In this document: one piece after another, positions 9,270 through 18,444 of the stretch | Numbering within the stretch: position 1 is the first letter of the stretch | Layout of the letters: each line of letters begins with the position of its first letter | Source of the DNA: Nitrospira sp. MA-1 | Lineage (GTDB): Bacteria > Nitrospirota > Nitrospiria > Nitrospirales > UBA8639 | Direction: 5' to 3' | Assembly: GCA_032139905.1 (NCBI GenBank) | Contig: JAQJDB010000005.1 | Span: 479,001-543,000 of the forward strand | Length of the DNA stretch: 64,000 nt | Notes under the pieces: generated by a model | Seen by the model: the letters and a program-made list of their open reading frames with translations, nothing else | The model's database searches: none | Told to the model about the DNA's origin: nothing | Position numbers and translations under genes: made by a program

Positions 9270-9478
9270 TCAGTAGAAGAGGTTGTCTGCTCTAGGGATG
9301 TTGTTATACAGGAAAGAGTCAATAATTACTAGGGAACCATCTGATGATCGATGAAGGCTGGTTCTCGTCGCTATTGAGGAGGGTGGCCCCCCTTATTCAA
9401 AGAAGTTCTAATGGGATAGAGTGAGTGGAAGAAAACCTACTCCATCAACCTCTGTTTCGTGTAAGCAATCCGGTTTGG

Positions 9479-9892
9479 TTAGTGACTTTCTTTTACGAGA
9501 TTTTTGTTCCATTCCGGGATTTCGATGATGAGATCTTTTTCCCCATTCGGTACGCACTGGCATCCGAGTCTTGATTGCAGGGTGAGCCCTGGAGCTTCAT
9601 CTAATTGGTCATTTTCGTCATCAGTGGCCTCGTTACAGGTGTCGAGCCCTTGTTTCACAATGATATGACAGGTTGAGCAGGCACAGACTCCGCCGCATGC
9701 ATGTTCCACATCGATGCCATTTCCCAGCGCAATATCTAAGATGCTCCCAGGTAATCCTGTCTCTCCATAAGGGAACTTCTCCGGGTCAACCTCAATTTCA
9801 ATAGGCTTTTCTGGTGTGATAAAGGTAAGTTTAAATGGTTTTTTTGCAACCGCCGTTTCACTTTTCTCAATATATGGATTACTGCCTCCCAT
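9479..9892 (-). CDS. fdx: ISC-type 2Fe-2S ferredoxin
   Basis: The start at 9892 has AAGGAG six bases upstream, giving 137 residues. An N-terminal extension (about 1-20) precedes a plant/vertebrate-type ferredoxin fold. The ligands C66, C72, C75 and C111 keep the spacing C-X5-C-X2-C-X35-C of ISC ferredoxins; C70, C86 and C113 are extra. It supplies electrons for cluster assembly on IscU. In E. coli fdx is inside the isc operon; here it is divergent from iscR and shares its regulatory region, so co-control is likely. Confidence 0.92.
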   Translation of the reverse strand: MGGSNPYIEKSETAVAKKPFKLTFITPEKPIEIEVDPEKFPYGETGLPGSILDIALGNGIDVEHACGGVCACSTCHIIVKQGLDTCNEATDDENDQLDEAPGLTLQSRLGCQCVPNGEKDLIIEIPEWNKNLVKESH

Positions 9893-9972
9893 TAAATTCT
9901 CCTTATAAATCAATATGTTAAAAATTTAATTTCAAAAAATTTCACGTTGGGTCATTTTTTGTTCTTACTAAT

Positions 9973-10005
9973 CCGACTAAATGGATCTCCGACCATTTTA
10001 GTCTT
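9973..10005. promoter_or_regulatory. two tandem IscR-like half-conserved sites
   Basis: Two 17-base matches to the IscR type-1 pattern YYGACTRWWWYAGTCRR abut: CCGACTAAATGGATCTC (9973-9989; first half perfect) and CCGACCATTTTAGTCTT (9989-10005; central part good). They lie upstream of the iscR -35 element and could serve both the fdx and iscR directions. The match is by eye against the remembered E. coli consensus. Confidence 0.5.
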
Positions 10006-10033
10006 GACTGACCAAAGAGGTCAATGCTATGTT
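10004..10033 (+). promoter_or_regulatory. iscR operon promoter
   Basis: TTGACT (10004-10009), an 18-base spacer, and TATGTT (10028-10033) form a sigma70-type promoter. Initiation near 10040 would leave a leader of about 55 bases before the iscR ATG. Confidence 0.6.
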
Positions 10034-10037
10034 AAGT

Positions 10038-10054
10038 CCGATCATATAAGTCGG
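10038..10054 (+). promoter_or_regulatory. IscR-like operator at transcription start
   Basis: CCGATCATATAAGTCGG matches 14 or 15 of 17 positions of the IscR type-1 pattern and lies directly downstream of the -10 box, the position expected for autorepression by cluster-loaded IscR. Confidence 0.65.
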
Positions 10055-10095
10055 TATTATGGCTAATTGAAATTTACCAATATTAATACTTAATT

Positions 10096-10581
10096 ATGCT
10101 GAAGCTTTCGAAAAAAGCAGATTATGCCCTGATGGCTCTTCAATATATGGCCATGGTCCGATCTGGGGAAACCAGTCCTTTTAATCCTAATAGGATAGTC
10201 AATACCAAAGAAATTGCTGAGGAGCATCATATCCCATTGGAACTGTTAGCCAAAGTGCTTCAGACCCTGGCCAAATATGACATGGTGGAAAGTCAAAATG
10301 GACCCAAGGGAGGCTATCTCTTGGTCCGTGAGCCACGGGAGATCTCTATTGCCCAGGTGCTGGAAGCGATTGAAGGGCCACTTGGGATTGCCGATTGTTA
10401 CCATGAAAAAGATGAACATGCTCCCTGTGAACAAATAGAGCATTGCAATATCCGGACACCTCTGTTGCGCGTACAAGAAAGCATTTTTCATTTACTCAAT
10501 AGCATGTCTATTGAAGATATGATGGCCGAGCCCCCCTTAATCATTGTGGAATCTCGTAAAACAAAAGGAGTTCAATTATGA
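10096..10581 (+). CDS. iscR: Rrf2-family iron-sulfur regulator IscR
   Basis: The 161-residue product has an N-terminal winged helix ([13 protein letters not shown], then LAKVLQTL and GPKGGYLL wing) and three Cys, C101, C111 and C117, for a 2Fe-2S cluster. The spacing C-X9-C-X5-C is wider than the C-X5-C-X5-C of E. coli IscR. It heads the isc operon and overlaps iscS by four bases (ATGA). No Shine-Dalgarno is visible before its ATG. Three matches to IscR sites upstream suggest autoregulation by cluster status. Confidence 0.92.
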   Translation: MLKLSKKADYALMALQYMAMVRSGETSPFNPNRIVNTKEIAEEHHIPLELLAKVLQTLAKYDMVESQNGPKGGYLLVREPREISIAQVLEAIEGPLGIADCYHEKDEHAPCEQIEHCNIRTPLLRVQESIFHLLNSMSIEDMMAEPPLIIVESRKTKGVQL

Positions 10582-11792
10582 AGTTGCCTATATATTTGGA
10601 TAATCATTCAACGACCCCCTGCGATCCTCGGGTACTTGAAGCGATGCTCCCCTACTTCACCGAGAAATTCGGGAATGCGGCCAGCCGGAATCACAGTTTC
10701 GGTTGGGAAGCGGAAGAGGCTGTGGAAGTGGCCAGAAAGCAGATTGCGCATCTTATTCACGCCGATGCCAAAGAACTTATCTTTACCAGTGGAGCAACGG
10801 AATCGGATAATCTGGCCTTACAGGGCGTAGTCGAAATGTACCGGGAAAAAGGGAATCATATTATTACAGGTTCGACGGAACACCGGGCGGTGATTGATAC
10901 GGCGAAATATCTGGAAAAGAAGGGCGTCAAGGTCACTTTCCTCCCTGTTGATAAAGCAGGCATGGTGAGCCCGGATGACGTACGTAATGCCATTACCGAT
11001 CAGACGATTTTAATATCGATTATGATGGCCAACAATGAGATCGGTACGATCAATCCTGTGGCGGCAATCGGAAAAGTTGCTAAAGAAAAAGGCGTCCTCT
11101 TCCACTGTGATGCAACGCAAGGAGTGGGAAAAATTCCTGTGAATGTTCAGGAAATGGGTATTGATCTGATGTCCTTTACCGCCCATAAGATTTATGGTCC
11201 AAAGGGCGTAGGAGCCTTATATGTCAGACGTAAGGCGCCAAGAGTGAGGTTGGAGGCGATGATGTATGGCGGGGGGCATGAGCGGGGTATGCGATCGGGA
11301 ACCTTGCCTGTGCCGCTCATAATTGGATTTGGAAAAGCGTGCGAACTATGCGAGCAGGAGATGTCTTCGGAGTCTGTTCGTATGGCCAAGATGCGTGATC
11401 GCCTTCAAGAAGGCATTATGAGTAAGATGGATGAGGTCTATTTAAACGGGCACCCAACGGAACGGTTGCCGAATAATCTCAATATTAGTTTTGCGTATGT
11501 TGAAGGAGAGGCGTTGCTCATGGGGGTCAAAGAAATTGCGTTGTCTTCCGGTTCGGCTTGTACTTCGGCTACGCTTGAGCCGTCCTACGTGTTGCGTGCC
11601 CTAGGAGTTGGATCGGATTTGGCTCATTCATCGATCCGCTTTGGGCTCGGTCGGTTTAATACCGATGAGGAGGTGGAATACACCATTGATCGAATGATCA
11701 AGGCTGTGACGCACCTTCGAGAAATGTCCCCGCTTTATGAGATGGCCAAGGAAGGGGTGGATTTGAAAAGTGTTCAATGGGCAGCTCATTAA
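10578..11792 (+). CDS. iscS: cysteine desulfurase IscS
   Basis: The 404-residue PLP enzyme converts cysteine to alanine and passes persulfide sulfur to IscU. The PLP lysine is K204 in [11 protein letters not shown] and the catalytic Cys is C328 in SSGSACTSA, on the long flexible loop of group I desulfurases. The N-terminal LDNHSTTP and the length match IscS. It is translationally coupled to iscR and precedes iscU. Confidence 0.97.
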   Translation: MKLPIYLDNHSTTPCDPRVLEAMLPYFTEKFGNAASRNHSFGWEAEEAVEVARKQIAHLIHADAKELIFTSGATESDNLALQGVVEMYREKGNHIITGSTEHRAVIDTAKYLEKKGVKVTFLPVDKAGMVSPDDVRNAITDQTILISIMMANNEIGTINPVAAIGKVAKEKGVLFHCDATQGVGKIPVNVQEMGIDLMSFTAHKIYGPKGVGALYVRRKAPRVRLEAMMYGGGHERGMRSGTLPVPLIIGFGKACELCEQEMSSESVRMAKMRDRLQEGIMSKMDEVYLNGHPTERLPNNLNISFAYVEGEALLMGVKEIALSSGSACTSATLEPSYVLRALGVGSDLAHSSIRFGLGRFNTDEEVEYTIDRMIKAVTHLREMSPLYEMAKEGVDLKSVQWAAH

Positions 11793-11870
11793 TTGCTACA
11801 ATTGAAGAAATAGTCAAAAGAGTTTTAAAAAATACCATGTCATACCATACAACAAAGGGAGGGATAGTCC

Positions 11871-12287
11871 ATGGCCTATAGTGAAAAAGTCATTGATCAT
11901 TACAACAATCCCCGTAATGTGGGAAGTTTTCAAAAAGATGCCGACGATGTCGGAACAGGGGTTGTTGGAGCCCCGGAATGTGGCGATGTGATGAAACTTC
12001 AAATTAAAGTCGAAAACGACACCATTGTGGATGCCAAGTTCAAGACGTTTGGCTGTGGTTCGGCCATTGCCAGTTCCAGTTTGGCGACCGAATGGCTCAA
12101 AGGGAAAACCCTAGAAGATGCTCAAAAGATTAAAAATACGGATATTGTTCATGAATTAAATCTTCCACCCGTCAAAATCCATTGTTCCGTGTTGGCGGAA
12201 GATGCCATTAAAGCGGCCTTGGGGGATTATCAGAAAAAAGCTGGAGAGAAAAAACCCAAGCCGGAAGCAGCCACTACTTCATCCTAG
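11871..12287 (+). CDS. iscU: iron-sulfur scaffold IscU
   Basis: The product has 138 residues with the scaffold ligands C37 (PECGD, with D39), C62 (FGCGSA) and C105 (KIHCS). LPPVK at 98-102 is the recognition motif for the HscA chaperone encoded downstream. The ribosome site AAAGGGAGGG lies before the ATG. A Lys/Glu/Pro tail (about 124-138) extends past the core fold. Confidence 0.97.
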   Translation: MAYSEKVIDHYNNPRNVGSFQKDADDVGTGVVGAPECGDVMKLQIKVENDTIVDAKFKTFGCGSAIASSSLATEWLKGKTLEDAQKIKNTDIVHELNLPPVKIHCSVLAEDAIKAALGDYQKKAGEKKPKPEAATTSS

Positions 12288-12328
12288 CTTTGGGACCTGT
12301 TTACGATTTGTTGTAGGGAGAATTGGTG

Positions 12329-12682
12329 ATGGAAACAAAAACTACGGAAAGCAATTCAACGGTTGCCATGACCGATGAGGCGTTGAAAGAGGTCAAACGG
12401 TTATTGGACCTTCAGGGAATTACTGAAGGAGGTCTTCGGTTGGGAGTGAAGGGTGGCGGTTGTTCAGGATTGAGCTATACCGTCAACTTCGATGACAAGA
12501 TCGGGGAGTTTGATACCGTTACCGAGGTGGATGGCGTGAAAGTGATCGTCGATGCAAAAAGCGCTATTTATCTTCAAGGCATGACCCTGGATTATCAAAA
12601 GGACATGGTGAGTGGAGCCTTTAAATTTATTAATCCCAATGCCACCAAAACCTGTGGGTGCGGAGAGTCGTTTTCAGCGTAA
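12329..12682 (+). CDS. iscA: A-type iron-sulfur carrier IscA
   Basis: The ATG at 12329 follows GGGAG by eight bases; TTG and GTG codons just upstream are less likely. The 117-residue protein has C45 (GGGCSG), C109 and C111 (TCGCGESF), the three ligands of A-type carriers. The first 12 residues are a polar extension. It accepts clusters from IscU and delivers them to targets. Confidence 0.93.
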   Translation: METKTTESNSTVAMTDEALKEVKRLLDLQGITEGGLRLGVKGGGCSGLSYTVNFDDKIGEFDTVTEVDGVKVIVDAKSAIYLQGMTLDYQKDMVSGAFKFINPNATKTCGCGESFSA

Positions 12683-12716
12683 GATCAATCTCATTCAACC
12701 ACATAGTGACGTATCC

Positions 12717-12749
12717 ACTCGGGCATGGGGCTGTTCCCCGTGCCCGAGT
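12717..12749 (+). promoter_or_regulatory. strong intra-operon hairpin before hscB
   Basis: ACTCGGGCATGGGG (12717-12730) pairs with CCCCGTGCCCGAGT (12736-12749), allowing one wobble pair, around a CTGTT loop. No T-run follows, so it is more likely an mRNA stabiliser or processing barrier than a terminator. It splits the operon between iscUA and the chaperone genes. Confidence 0.6.
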
Positions 12750-12766
12750 CGTCAGAGCCGGATATC

Positions 12767-13489
12767 ATGGAACCCCAACAGCAAGCCACGACAAAACCCC
12801 GCGAACTTCCGATGGCGCGCAGTATGTGCTGGCACTGCCAATCCGAAGTCACGGGAGAATACCTCTGTGGCCAGTGTGTCAAAGTTCAGCCACTTTCGAA
12901 AGACTTGGATTATTTTTCCTGCTTTCAACTGCCTCGTTTGTTGAATATTGATGAACAACAGTTGGAGCAGACTTTTTATGAATTAAGTCGTACTTTTCAT
13001 CCGGATTTTTATTCGACCAAAGATGAATCGGAAAAAGCCATTAGTTTGGGAAATTCGGCGTTTTTGAATACCGGTTATCGGATACTCAAAGATCCTATTC
13101 AACGGGCCGAATATTTAATCCGCTTAGAGGCTGGAGCAGTAAAAGATATTCGATCGAATCCCCCTGCTGATCTGTTTGAAGAAGTTCTTGAGTTACAAGA
13201 GGATTTGGAAACCTTCCGTCAATTGGCCCCCAATGGCACGTCATCGGAACTTGAGGTGCTTCGGACAAAGTTGCAGGACGAACGGGAAGGTCTGGAAAAA
13301 CGACAAGCCGAAATGGAAAAATCCCTGCAGCATAAGTTCACGGAATGGGATCAGTTGCAGGGAGAACCCCCTGATTCGAGCCAAACCCGTGAAAAGAAAA
13401 ATACTCTGTTGCGGGGTATGCAGGAAATTCTCTCTAATCGAACATACGTGCGGAATATGGTTGACGATTTGCTGGAAACGACGGGCTAA
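12767..13489 (+). CDS. hscB: J-type co-chaperone HscB with N-terminal zinc finger
   Basis: The start at 12767 is preferred because the ATG at 12725 lies inside a hairpin. The 240-residue product has an N-terminal C4 motif (C21, C24, C34, C37; CWHC and CGQC), a J domain with HPD at 78-80 (about 50-120), and a coiled-coil C-terminal domain (about 140-235) that binds IscU. Such an N-terminal zinc finger is known in eukaryotic HSC20 and is absent from E. coli HscB. HscB brings IscU to HscA. The true start could also be the internal ATG at 12812. Confidence 0.9.
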   Translation: MEPQQQATTKPRELPMARSMCWHCQSEVTGEYLCGQCVKVQPLSKDLDYFSCFQLPRLLNIDEQQLEQTFYELSRTFHPDFYSTKDESEKAISLGNSAFLNTGYRILKDPIQRAEYLIRLEAGAVKDIRSNPPADLFEEVLELQEDLETFRQLAPNGTSSELEVLRTKLQDEREGLEKRQAEMEKSLQHKFTEWDQLQGEPPDSSQTREKKNTLLRGMQEILSNRTYVRNMVDDLLETTG

Positions 13490-13515
13490 CCGTCATCATT
13501 AAAAAGGAATATGTT

Positions 13516-15333
13516 GTGGGTCGTATTGTTGGCATTGATTTAGGAACGACAAACTCGCTGGTTGCCTTTATGGATCAAGAAGGGCCTCATGTCATTCCAG
13601 GTCCGGACGGGCAGACCAAAGTCCCATCCATCGTGGGGTTAACGGATAATGGGTTGATCGTGGGGGAACCCGCAAAAGCCCATTTGATTCGTGACCCTTC
13701 CCGTACCATTTATTCCGTGAAGCGGTTTATGGGAAAGGGGTTAGACGATGTGAAGGACGAGTTGAAGTATTTTCCCTATCAGCTTCATGAAAAAAACGGA
13801 GTGATTCGCATTGAAGTTGGAGATAAGACCTATTCTCCGCCTCAAGTGTCTGCCATGATTTTGAAGGAATTAAAGCGGCGGGCCGAGGAATATTTAAAAG
13901 AAGACATCTCCAAGGCCGTGATCACGGTCCCGGCGTATTTCAATGATAGTCAACGACAGGCCACCAAAGATGCCGGGCTGATTGCCGGGATGGAAGTTTT
14001 GCGAATCATTAATGAGCCGACAGCCGCTTCGCTGGCCTATGGCCTACAGAAAAAAACACAAGGGCTGATTGCGATCTATGATTTAGGCGGGGGAACGTTC
14101 GATATCTCTATCCTCAAATTAAAGGACGGGATCTTTGAAGTCCTGGCCACGAATGGGGATACTCATTTAGGGGGAGATGATTTCGATCAACGGCTCGTTG
14201 ATGTCATGGTTGATGAAATTTTAAGAATTCAGGGCTTGGATATTGGCGAGTCTCTCGATTTGATGCAAACCGTTCGGCTTGAGGCGGAACGCGTCAAAGT
14301 TCGGCTGTCTGATGAAACGCACACGAAGGCTGTCATTGAGCTTCCCGATGGGAAATATGAAAAGACGTGGACACGGGAGGACATGGAAGCGTTAACCATG
14401 GATTTGGTGGAACGTACTCTTGCTCCCTGTCGAAGCGCGCTCAAAGACGCTGGATTACATGCTAATCAAATTGATGAAGTGGTCCTGGTCGGCGGGAATA
14501 CTCGCATGCCGCTGGTCTGGCGAAAAGTGGAAGAACTTTTTGACAAAAAGCCTCACTCTGAACTTAATCCTGATGAGGTCGTCGCGTTGGGGGCGGCTGT
14601 GCAAGCGGATATTTTAGGGGGGCATACCACGGATCTGTTGTTACTGGACGTTACTCCCTTGTCATTGGGAATCGAAACAATGGGTGGGGTCATGAGTGCG
14701 CTGATCCGTCGAAATACCACGATTCCAACCAGTGCAAAGGAAATGTTTACCACCTATGTCGATGGGCAAACCTCTGTGGATATTCATATCCTCCAGGGAG
14801 AACGGGAATTGGTCAAAGATAATCGAAGTTTGGCCCGTTTCCAATTAAAGCTTCCACCTTTGCCGGCAGGGGTGCCTCGTGTGGAAGTCAATTTTCTCAT
14901 TGATGCCAATGGGATCCTACACGTGACGGCCAGGGATATACGGACAGGTGAGGCTCAGTCGGTTCAGGTGAAGCCTTCCCATGGACTGACCGACGACGAG
15001 GTGGAAGGCATGATTCGGGATTCTTTCCAATTTGCCACAGAAGACATCAAAGCCCGTCAGATTATTGAAGCCCGAAATGAAGCCAATGCGATCATTGTGG
15101 CAACCGAAAAGGCTCTGGTGCGCGCAACGAATTTAATTAATGACAAGGAAACTGAAAGCATCCGCCGGATTTTGCAGCAGCTTGGTGAAGTCAAAGAGGG
15201 AGAGGATCATCGTGTGATTCGTGCGAAAATTGCTGAGGCTGAAAAGACGACTCACCATTTGGCCGAAGTGTTGATGGATGCCACGTTGAAAGAAGCTCTC
15301 GAAAGTAAGAAATTATCTGATATCATTAAATAA
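13516..15333 (+). CDS. hscA: Hsp70-type chaperone HscA
   Basis: The GTG start is supported by AGGA seven bases upstream. The 605-residue protein has an actin-fold ATPase domain (VGIDLGTTNSLVAF at the N-terminus, IYDLGGGTFDISIL in the middle) and a beta-sandwich substrate domain with helical lid. Place between hscB and iscX and length identify HscA rather than DnaK. It binds the LPPVK motif of IscU and drives cluster release. Confidence 0.95.
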   Translation: MGRIVGIDLGTTNSLVAFMDQEGPHVIPGPDGQTKVPSIVGLTDNGLIVGEPAKAHLIRDPSRTIYSVKRFMGKGLDDVKDELKYFPYQLHEKNGVIRIEVGDKTYSPPQVSAMILKELKRRAEEYLKEDISKAVITVPAYFNDSQRQATKDAGLIAGMEVLRIINEPTAASLAYGLQKKTQGLIAIYDLGGGTFDISILKLKDGIFEVLATNGDTHLGGDDFDQRLVDVMVDEILRIQGLDIGESLDLMQTVRLEAERVKVRLSDETHTKAVIELPDGKYEKTWTREDMEALTMDLVERTLAPCRSALKDAGLHANQIDEVVLVGGNTRMPLVWRKVEELFDKKPHSELNPDEVVALGAAVQADILGGHTTDLLLLDVTPLSLGIETMGGVMSALIRRNTTIPTSAKEMFTTYVDGQTSVDIHILQGERELVKDNRSLARFQLKLPPLPAGVPRVEVNFLIDANGILHVTARDIRTGEAQSVQVKPSHGLTDDEVEGMIRDSFQFATEDIKARQIIEARNEANAIIVATEKALVRATNLINDKETESIRRILQQLGEVKEGEDHRVIRAKIAEAEKTTHHLAEVLMDATLKEALESKKLSDIIK

Positions 15334-15391
15334 TCCCTCAATTGGGAGACTGTCCGCAGGGAAAAATTCATTAATCCAAGGGGAAGAACGT

Positions 15392-15610
15392 ATGGCTCAG
15401 GAATTCATGTGGGGTGATACCGAAGATATTGCTATTCGGCTGCAGGAAGAACATCCTGACCTTGATCCGTTAACCGTCAGGTTTACGGATTTGCATGCGT
15501 GGGTGGTTGCTCTTCCTGAATTCAAAGACGATCCTAAAACGTCCAATGAAAAAAAACTGGAGGCCATCCAAATGGCCTGGTATGAAGAGTTTCAGGACGC
15601 CCAGTCCTGA
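15392..15610 (+). CDS. iscX: IscX iron-sulfur assembly protein
   Basis: The product has 72 residues and the IscX signature: MWGDTEDIA, HPDLDPLTVRFTDLH, then LPEFKDDP and SNEKKLEAIQMAW. IscX binds IscS and iron and tunes desulfurase activity. It closes the isc operon and faces PBP1A convergently. Confidence 0.92.
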   Translation: MAQEFMWGDTEDIAIRLQEEHPDLDPLTVRFTDLHAWVVALPEFKDDPKTSNEKKLEAIQMAWYEEFQDAQS

Positions 15611-15651
15611 GAGTGCGAAATGCTTTGCATTCGTCCTGCCGAAGAGTTCAA

Positions 15652-18051
15652 TTAAAATGGGGTAAGCTGGTTGGTGGACTCCGAGTTCAACCGGTCGAAC
15701 TCAAAAAAATCCATAGGGTTCGCTTTCTGAGGAGCCGCTTTTCCTGGTTCCGTCCCTTTACGAAAAACTTCCGTACTGATGTTTCGACTGTTCTTTGATG
15801 GCAAATCACCAGTCGTGGTGTCGATCTGTGCGAATTGAATATCACTAGGGATGGGAAAGGTCATAACGGGTGAGTTGAGAAGTGCTTGATCCATAAACCG
15901 GGTCCAAATTGGGAGGGCCGCATGTGCTCCGGATTCCAATCTGCCCAGTGTCCGAACCCCATCAAAACCCACCCATACTCCCGTCGCCAAATTCGGAGCA
16001 TACCCGACAAACCACGCATCGTTATAACTATTGGTGGTTCCCGTTTTTCCTGCCAATGGCCGCCCAATAGATTTGGCGAGTCTTCCTGTTCCGCTTTGAA
16101 TGACATCCATGAGCATATTGGTGATCAAGTAGGCGTTTTCCTTGGTCATCGCCTGTTGAGGTTCGAACAGATGCTGTTCTAAGATCTCCCCGTTGAGGTT
16201 CTTTGCATGCGTAATCAGGTAAGGTTCAAGCCACAATCCCTGATCCGCGAAGACGCCATAGGCAGAGGTGATTTCTTGGAGGGTCACGCTGGAAGATCCT
16301 AAGGCCAGGGAGAGGTCCTGGCTGAGTGGACTTCGAATTCCGAGGTTGCTGGCGATATTGACGACTTCGGGAACTCCAATTTGTTCAAGCAATCTCACGG
16401 TTGCGGCATTACGGGAATGGCGCAACGCTTCACGTAGGGTAATTGTCCCAAAAAATCGTTTTTCATAATTTTCTGGTTTCCAAATCCGGTCTAAATCCTC
16501 GTCTTCATACACCACGGGGGCATCAAGAATTAGGGTTGCCGGTGTCAGGCCCTGTTGGAGTGCCGAAGCATAAATGAGTGGCTTGAATGCTGAGCCGGGT
16601 TGTCGACGTGCAACCACTGCTCGATTAAACTGACTCCGAGTAAAATCATATCCTCCCACCATGGCTTGAACAGCACCAGTCCTGGGATCCAAGGCGATAA
16701 GGGCGCCTTCCACAATTGGAGTTTGCTCTAAGATAAATTCCCCAGACTCGACAGTGCCGTTTTTGGGAGCGACTTCAATAATATCCCCCACCTTCAGAAG
16801 TTGGAGTGGTGAGGCTTTATCACGGACGACCGCCGTTCCAACGTCCCCATTTTTCTCCAATCGCCGTTGAGCCCAGCGCATATCCTCGAAAAGAATAGAG
16901 CCTTTATAGGTATTTCCAATCAAGACTTGAGCAGATTTTTTAGTCACGTCGGTCACGAGGGCTCGGTAGAGGCCATGGACAAGAGCTGCCTTTGGACTCT
17001 GTAGTTCCGGAAAGGTATCCGGAGGCGTAAAATCTTTGGAAAAGGCAATATGTTCAATTGGTCCGCGCCAGCCTTGCCGTTTATCTAATTGACGGAGACC
17101 TGTGCGAACGGCCTCCTCCGCGCTTTTTTGCATGGGAATATTTAAAGTGGTGTAGATTCGTAGCCCACCCCTATACACGAGGGTTTCTCCGTACCGATCC
17201 ACCAGGTGCTGACGGACCTCTTCCAGGAAATAGGCGGCGATCGGTTCAATGGACTGATGGCGGTAGGATAGGGTTGTGGCCATGGCCGCTTGCGCATCCT
17301 CGTTGGTGATATACCCTGCTTCTACCATACGACCCAAAACCAATTCTTTCCGCGATTTGGCCAGATCTGGATTCCGATAGGGAGAATAGGTGTTCGGGGC
17401 TTTAGGAAGGCCAGCCAAAAAGGCTGATTCAGGAAGAGTTAGATCGGAGACATTTTTATCAAAATAGGTTAAGGCGGCTGCTGCCACTCCATAGGCACCG
17501 TGACCAAAATAAATTTGGTTTAGGTACATTTCTAAGATTTGCTCTTTGGTCAGCACCCATTCCATTTTTACCGCAAGAATGAGCTCTTTGATTTTTCGCT
17601 GATACGTTCGTTCCGGAGAAAGAAAAAGGGCTCGGGCTAATTGTTGGGTAATGGTGCTCGCCCCTTGGAAACGACCACCTTTTTTCATATTAGTCCAAGC
17701 CGCCCGCCCGATGCCGATAATGTCTAGTCCAGGGTGCTCAAAAAAGCGAGTATCCTCCGTTGCAATCACGGCTTGTGTGAAGGCTTGAGGGATTTTATCG
17801 ATAGGGGTATACAGACGACGTTCGATGAAAAATTGCCCAATGATTTCACCGTTTTCTGCATAGACTCTTGATACTAAACTGGGATGGTAGTCTTGGAAGG
17901 AGTCAAACGTAGGAAGATCACGAGTCGCAATCCAGAGAATTCCCGCAATGCCTCCTATCCCGATACACAAGGCTAGAAACGTGGTGACTATGGTAATTCG
18001 AAGCCAGGACCAGCCGCGTAGCTGGGAAAAGAACGTCCGGGATTTACTCAT
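15652..18051 (-). CDS. mrcA: penicillin-binding protein 1A (bifunctional)
   Basis: The 799-residue protein has a cytoplasmic N-terminus, one membrane span (about 17-42), a glycosyltransferase domain (catalytic Glu99 in TEDTRFFEHPG) and a transpeptidase domain with S487-X2-K490 (GSAFKP), S546-R-N and K669-T-G. An OB-like insert lies between the domains, as in the PBP1A class. It polymerises and crosslinks peptidoglycan. Confidence 0.95.
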   Translation of the reverse strand: MSKSRTFFSQLRGWSWLRITIVTTFLALCIGIGGIAGILWIATRDLPTFDSFQDYHPSLVSRVYAENGEIIGQFFIERRLYTPIDKIPQAFTQAVIATEDTRFFEHPGLDIIGIGRAAWTNMKKGGRFQGASTITQQLARALFLSPERTYQRKIKELILAVKMEWVLTKEQILEMYLNQIYFGHGAYGVAAAALTYFDKNVSDLTLPESAFLAGLPKAPNTYSPYRNPDLAKSRKELVLGRMVEAGYITNEDAQAAMATTLSYRHQSIEPIAAYFLEEVRQHLVDRYGETLVYRGGLRIYTTLNIPMQKSAEEAVRTGLRQLDKRQGWRGPIEHIAFSKDFTPPDTFPELQSPKAALVHGLYRALVTDVTKKSAQVLIGNTYKGSILFEDMRWAQRRLEKNGDVGTAVVRDKASPLQLLKVGDIIEVAPKNGTVESGEFILEQTPIVEGALIALDPRTGAVQAMVGGYDFTRSQFNRAVVARRQPGSAFKPLIYASALQQGLTPATLILDAPVVYEDEDLDRIWKPENYEKRFFGTITLREALRHSRNAATVRLLEQIGVPEVVNIASNLGIRSPLSQDLSLALGSSSVTLQEITSAYGVFADQGLWLEPYLITHAKNLNGEILEQHLFEPQQAMTKENAYLITNMLMDVIQSGTGRLAKSIGRPLAGKTGTTNSYNDAWFVGYAPNLATGVWVGFDGVRTLGRLESGAHAALPIWTRFMDQALLNSPVMTFPIPSDIQFAQIDTTTGDLPSKNSRNISTEVFRKGTEPGKAAPQKANPMDFFEFDRLNSESTNQLTPF

Positions 18052-18444
18052 AGAGAATAAGTAACCAAAAACGGCCTAGAGATAGGAAAGATTTTGGATG
18101 GTATCAATGAGGAAGAAAGTTTCACTGGCCTTTTATTTACGATACCCCGAGATAGACGAAAACACAAGATCAATATCTGTTTCCTGCAGATGGCAATTGG
18201 TGGCCATGGCCTATCCAAAAGATGTTGGGTTTGGAAGTGTGAAAAATAGGGCGGAAGGAAGATAGAAGAATTCAATGCTCACAGCCCTCTTATTTGACAA
18301 ACTGGTCTGGAATGGAATGTAGGTTTGGGGCTAAATGGACAATCCTGTAGGTCTTCTGCCAGATTGACAAACTTTTTCACCCCATGGTACCACCAAAGGT
18401 CAAGTGAATTTTCAGCATTTCTATTACAACGAAGGAGAGAAATT

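Noticed and set aside
12725-12766. Upstream ATG for hscB
   Set aside because: It lies within a strong hairpin and has no ribosome site; the ATG at 12767 was chosen.
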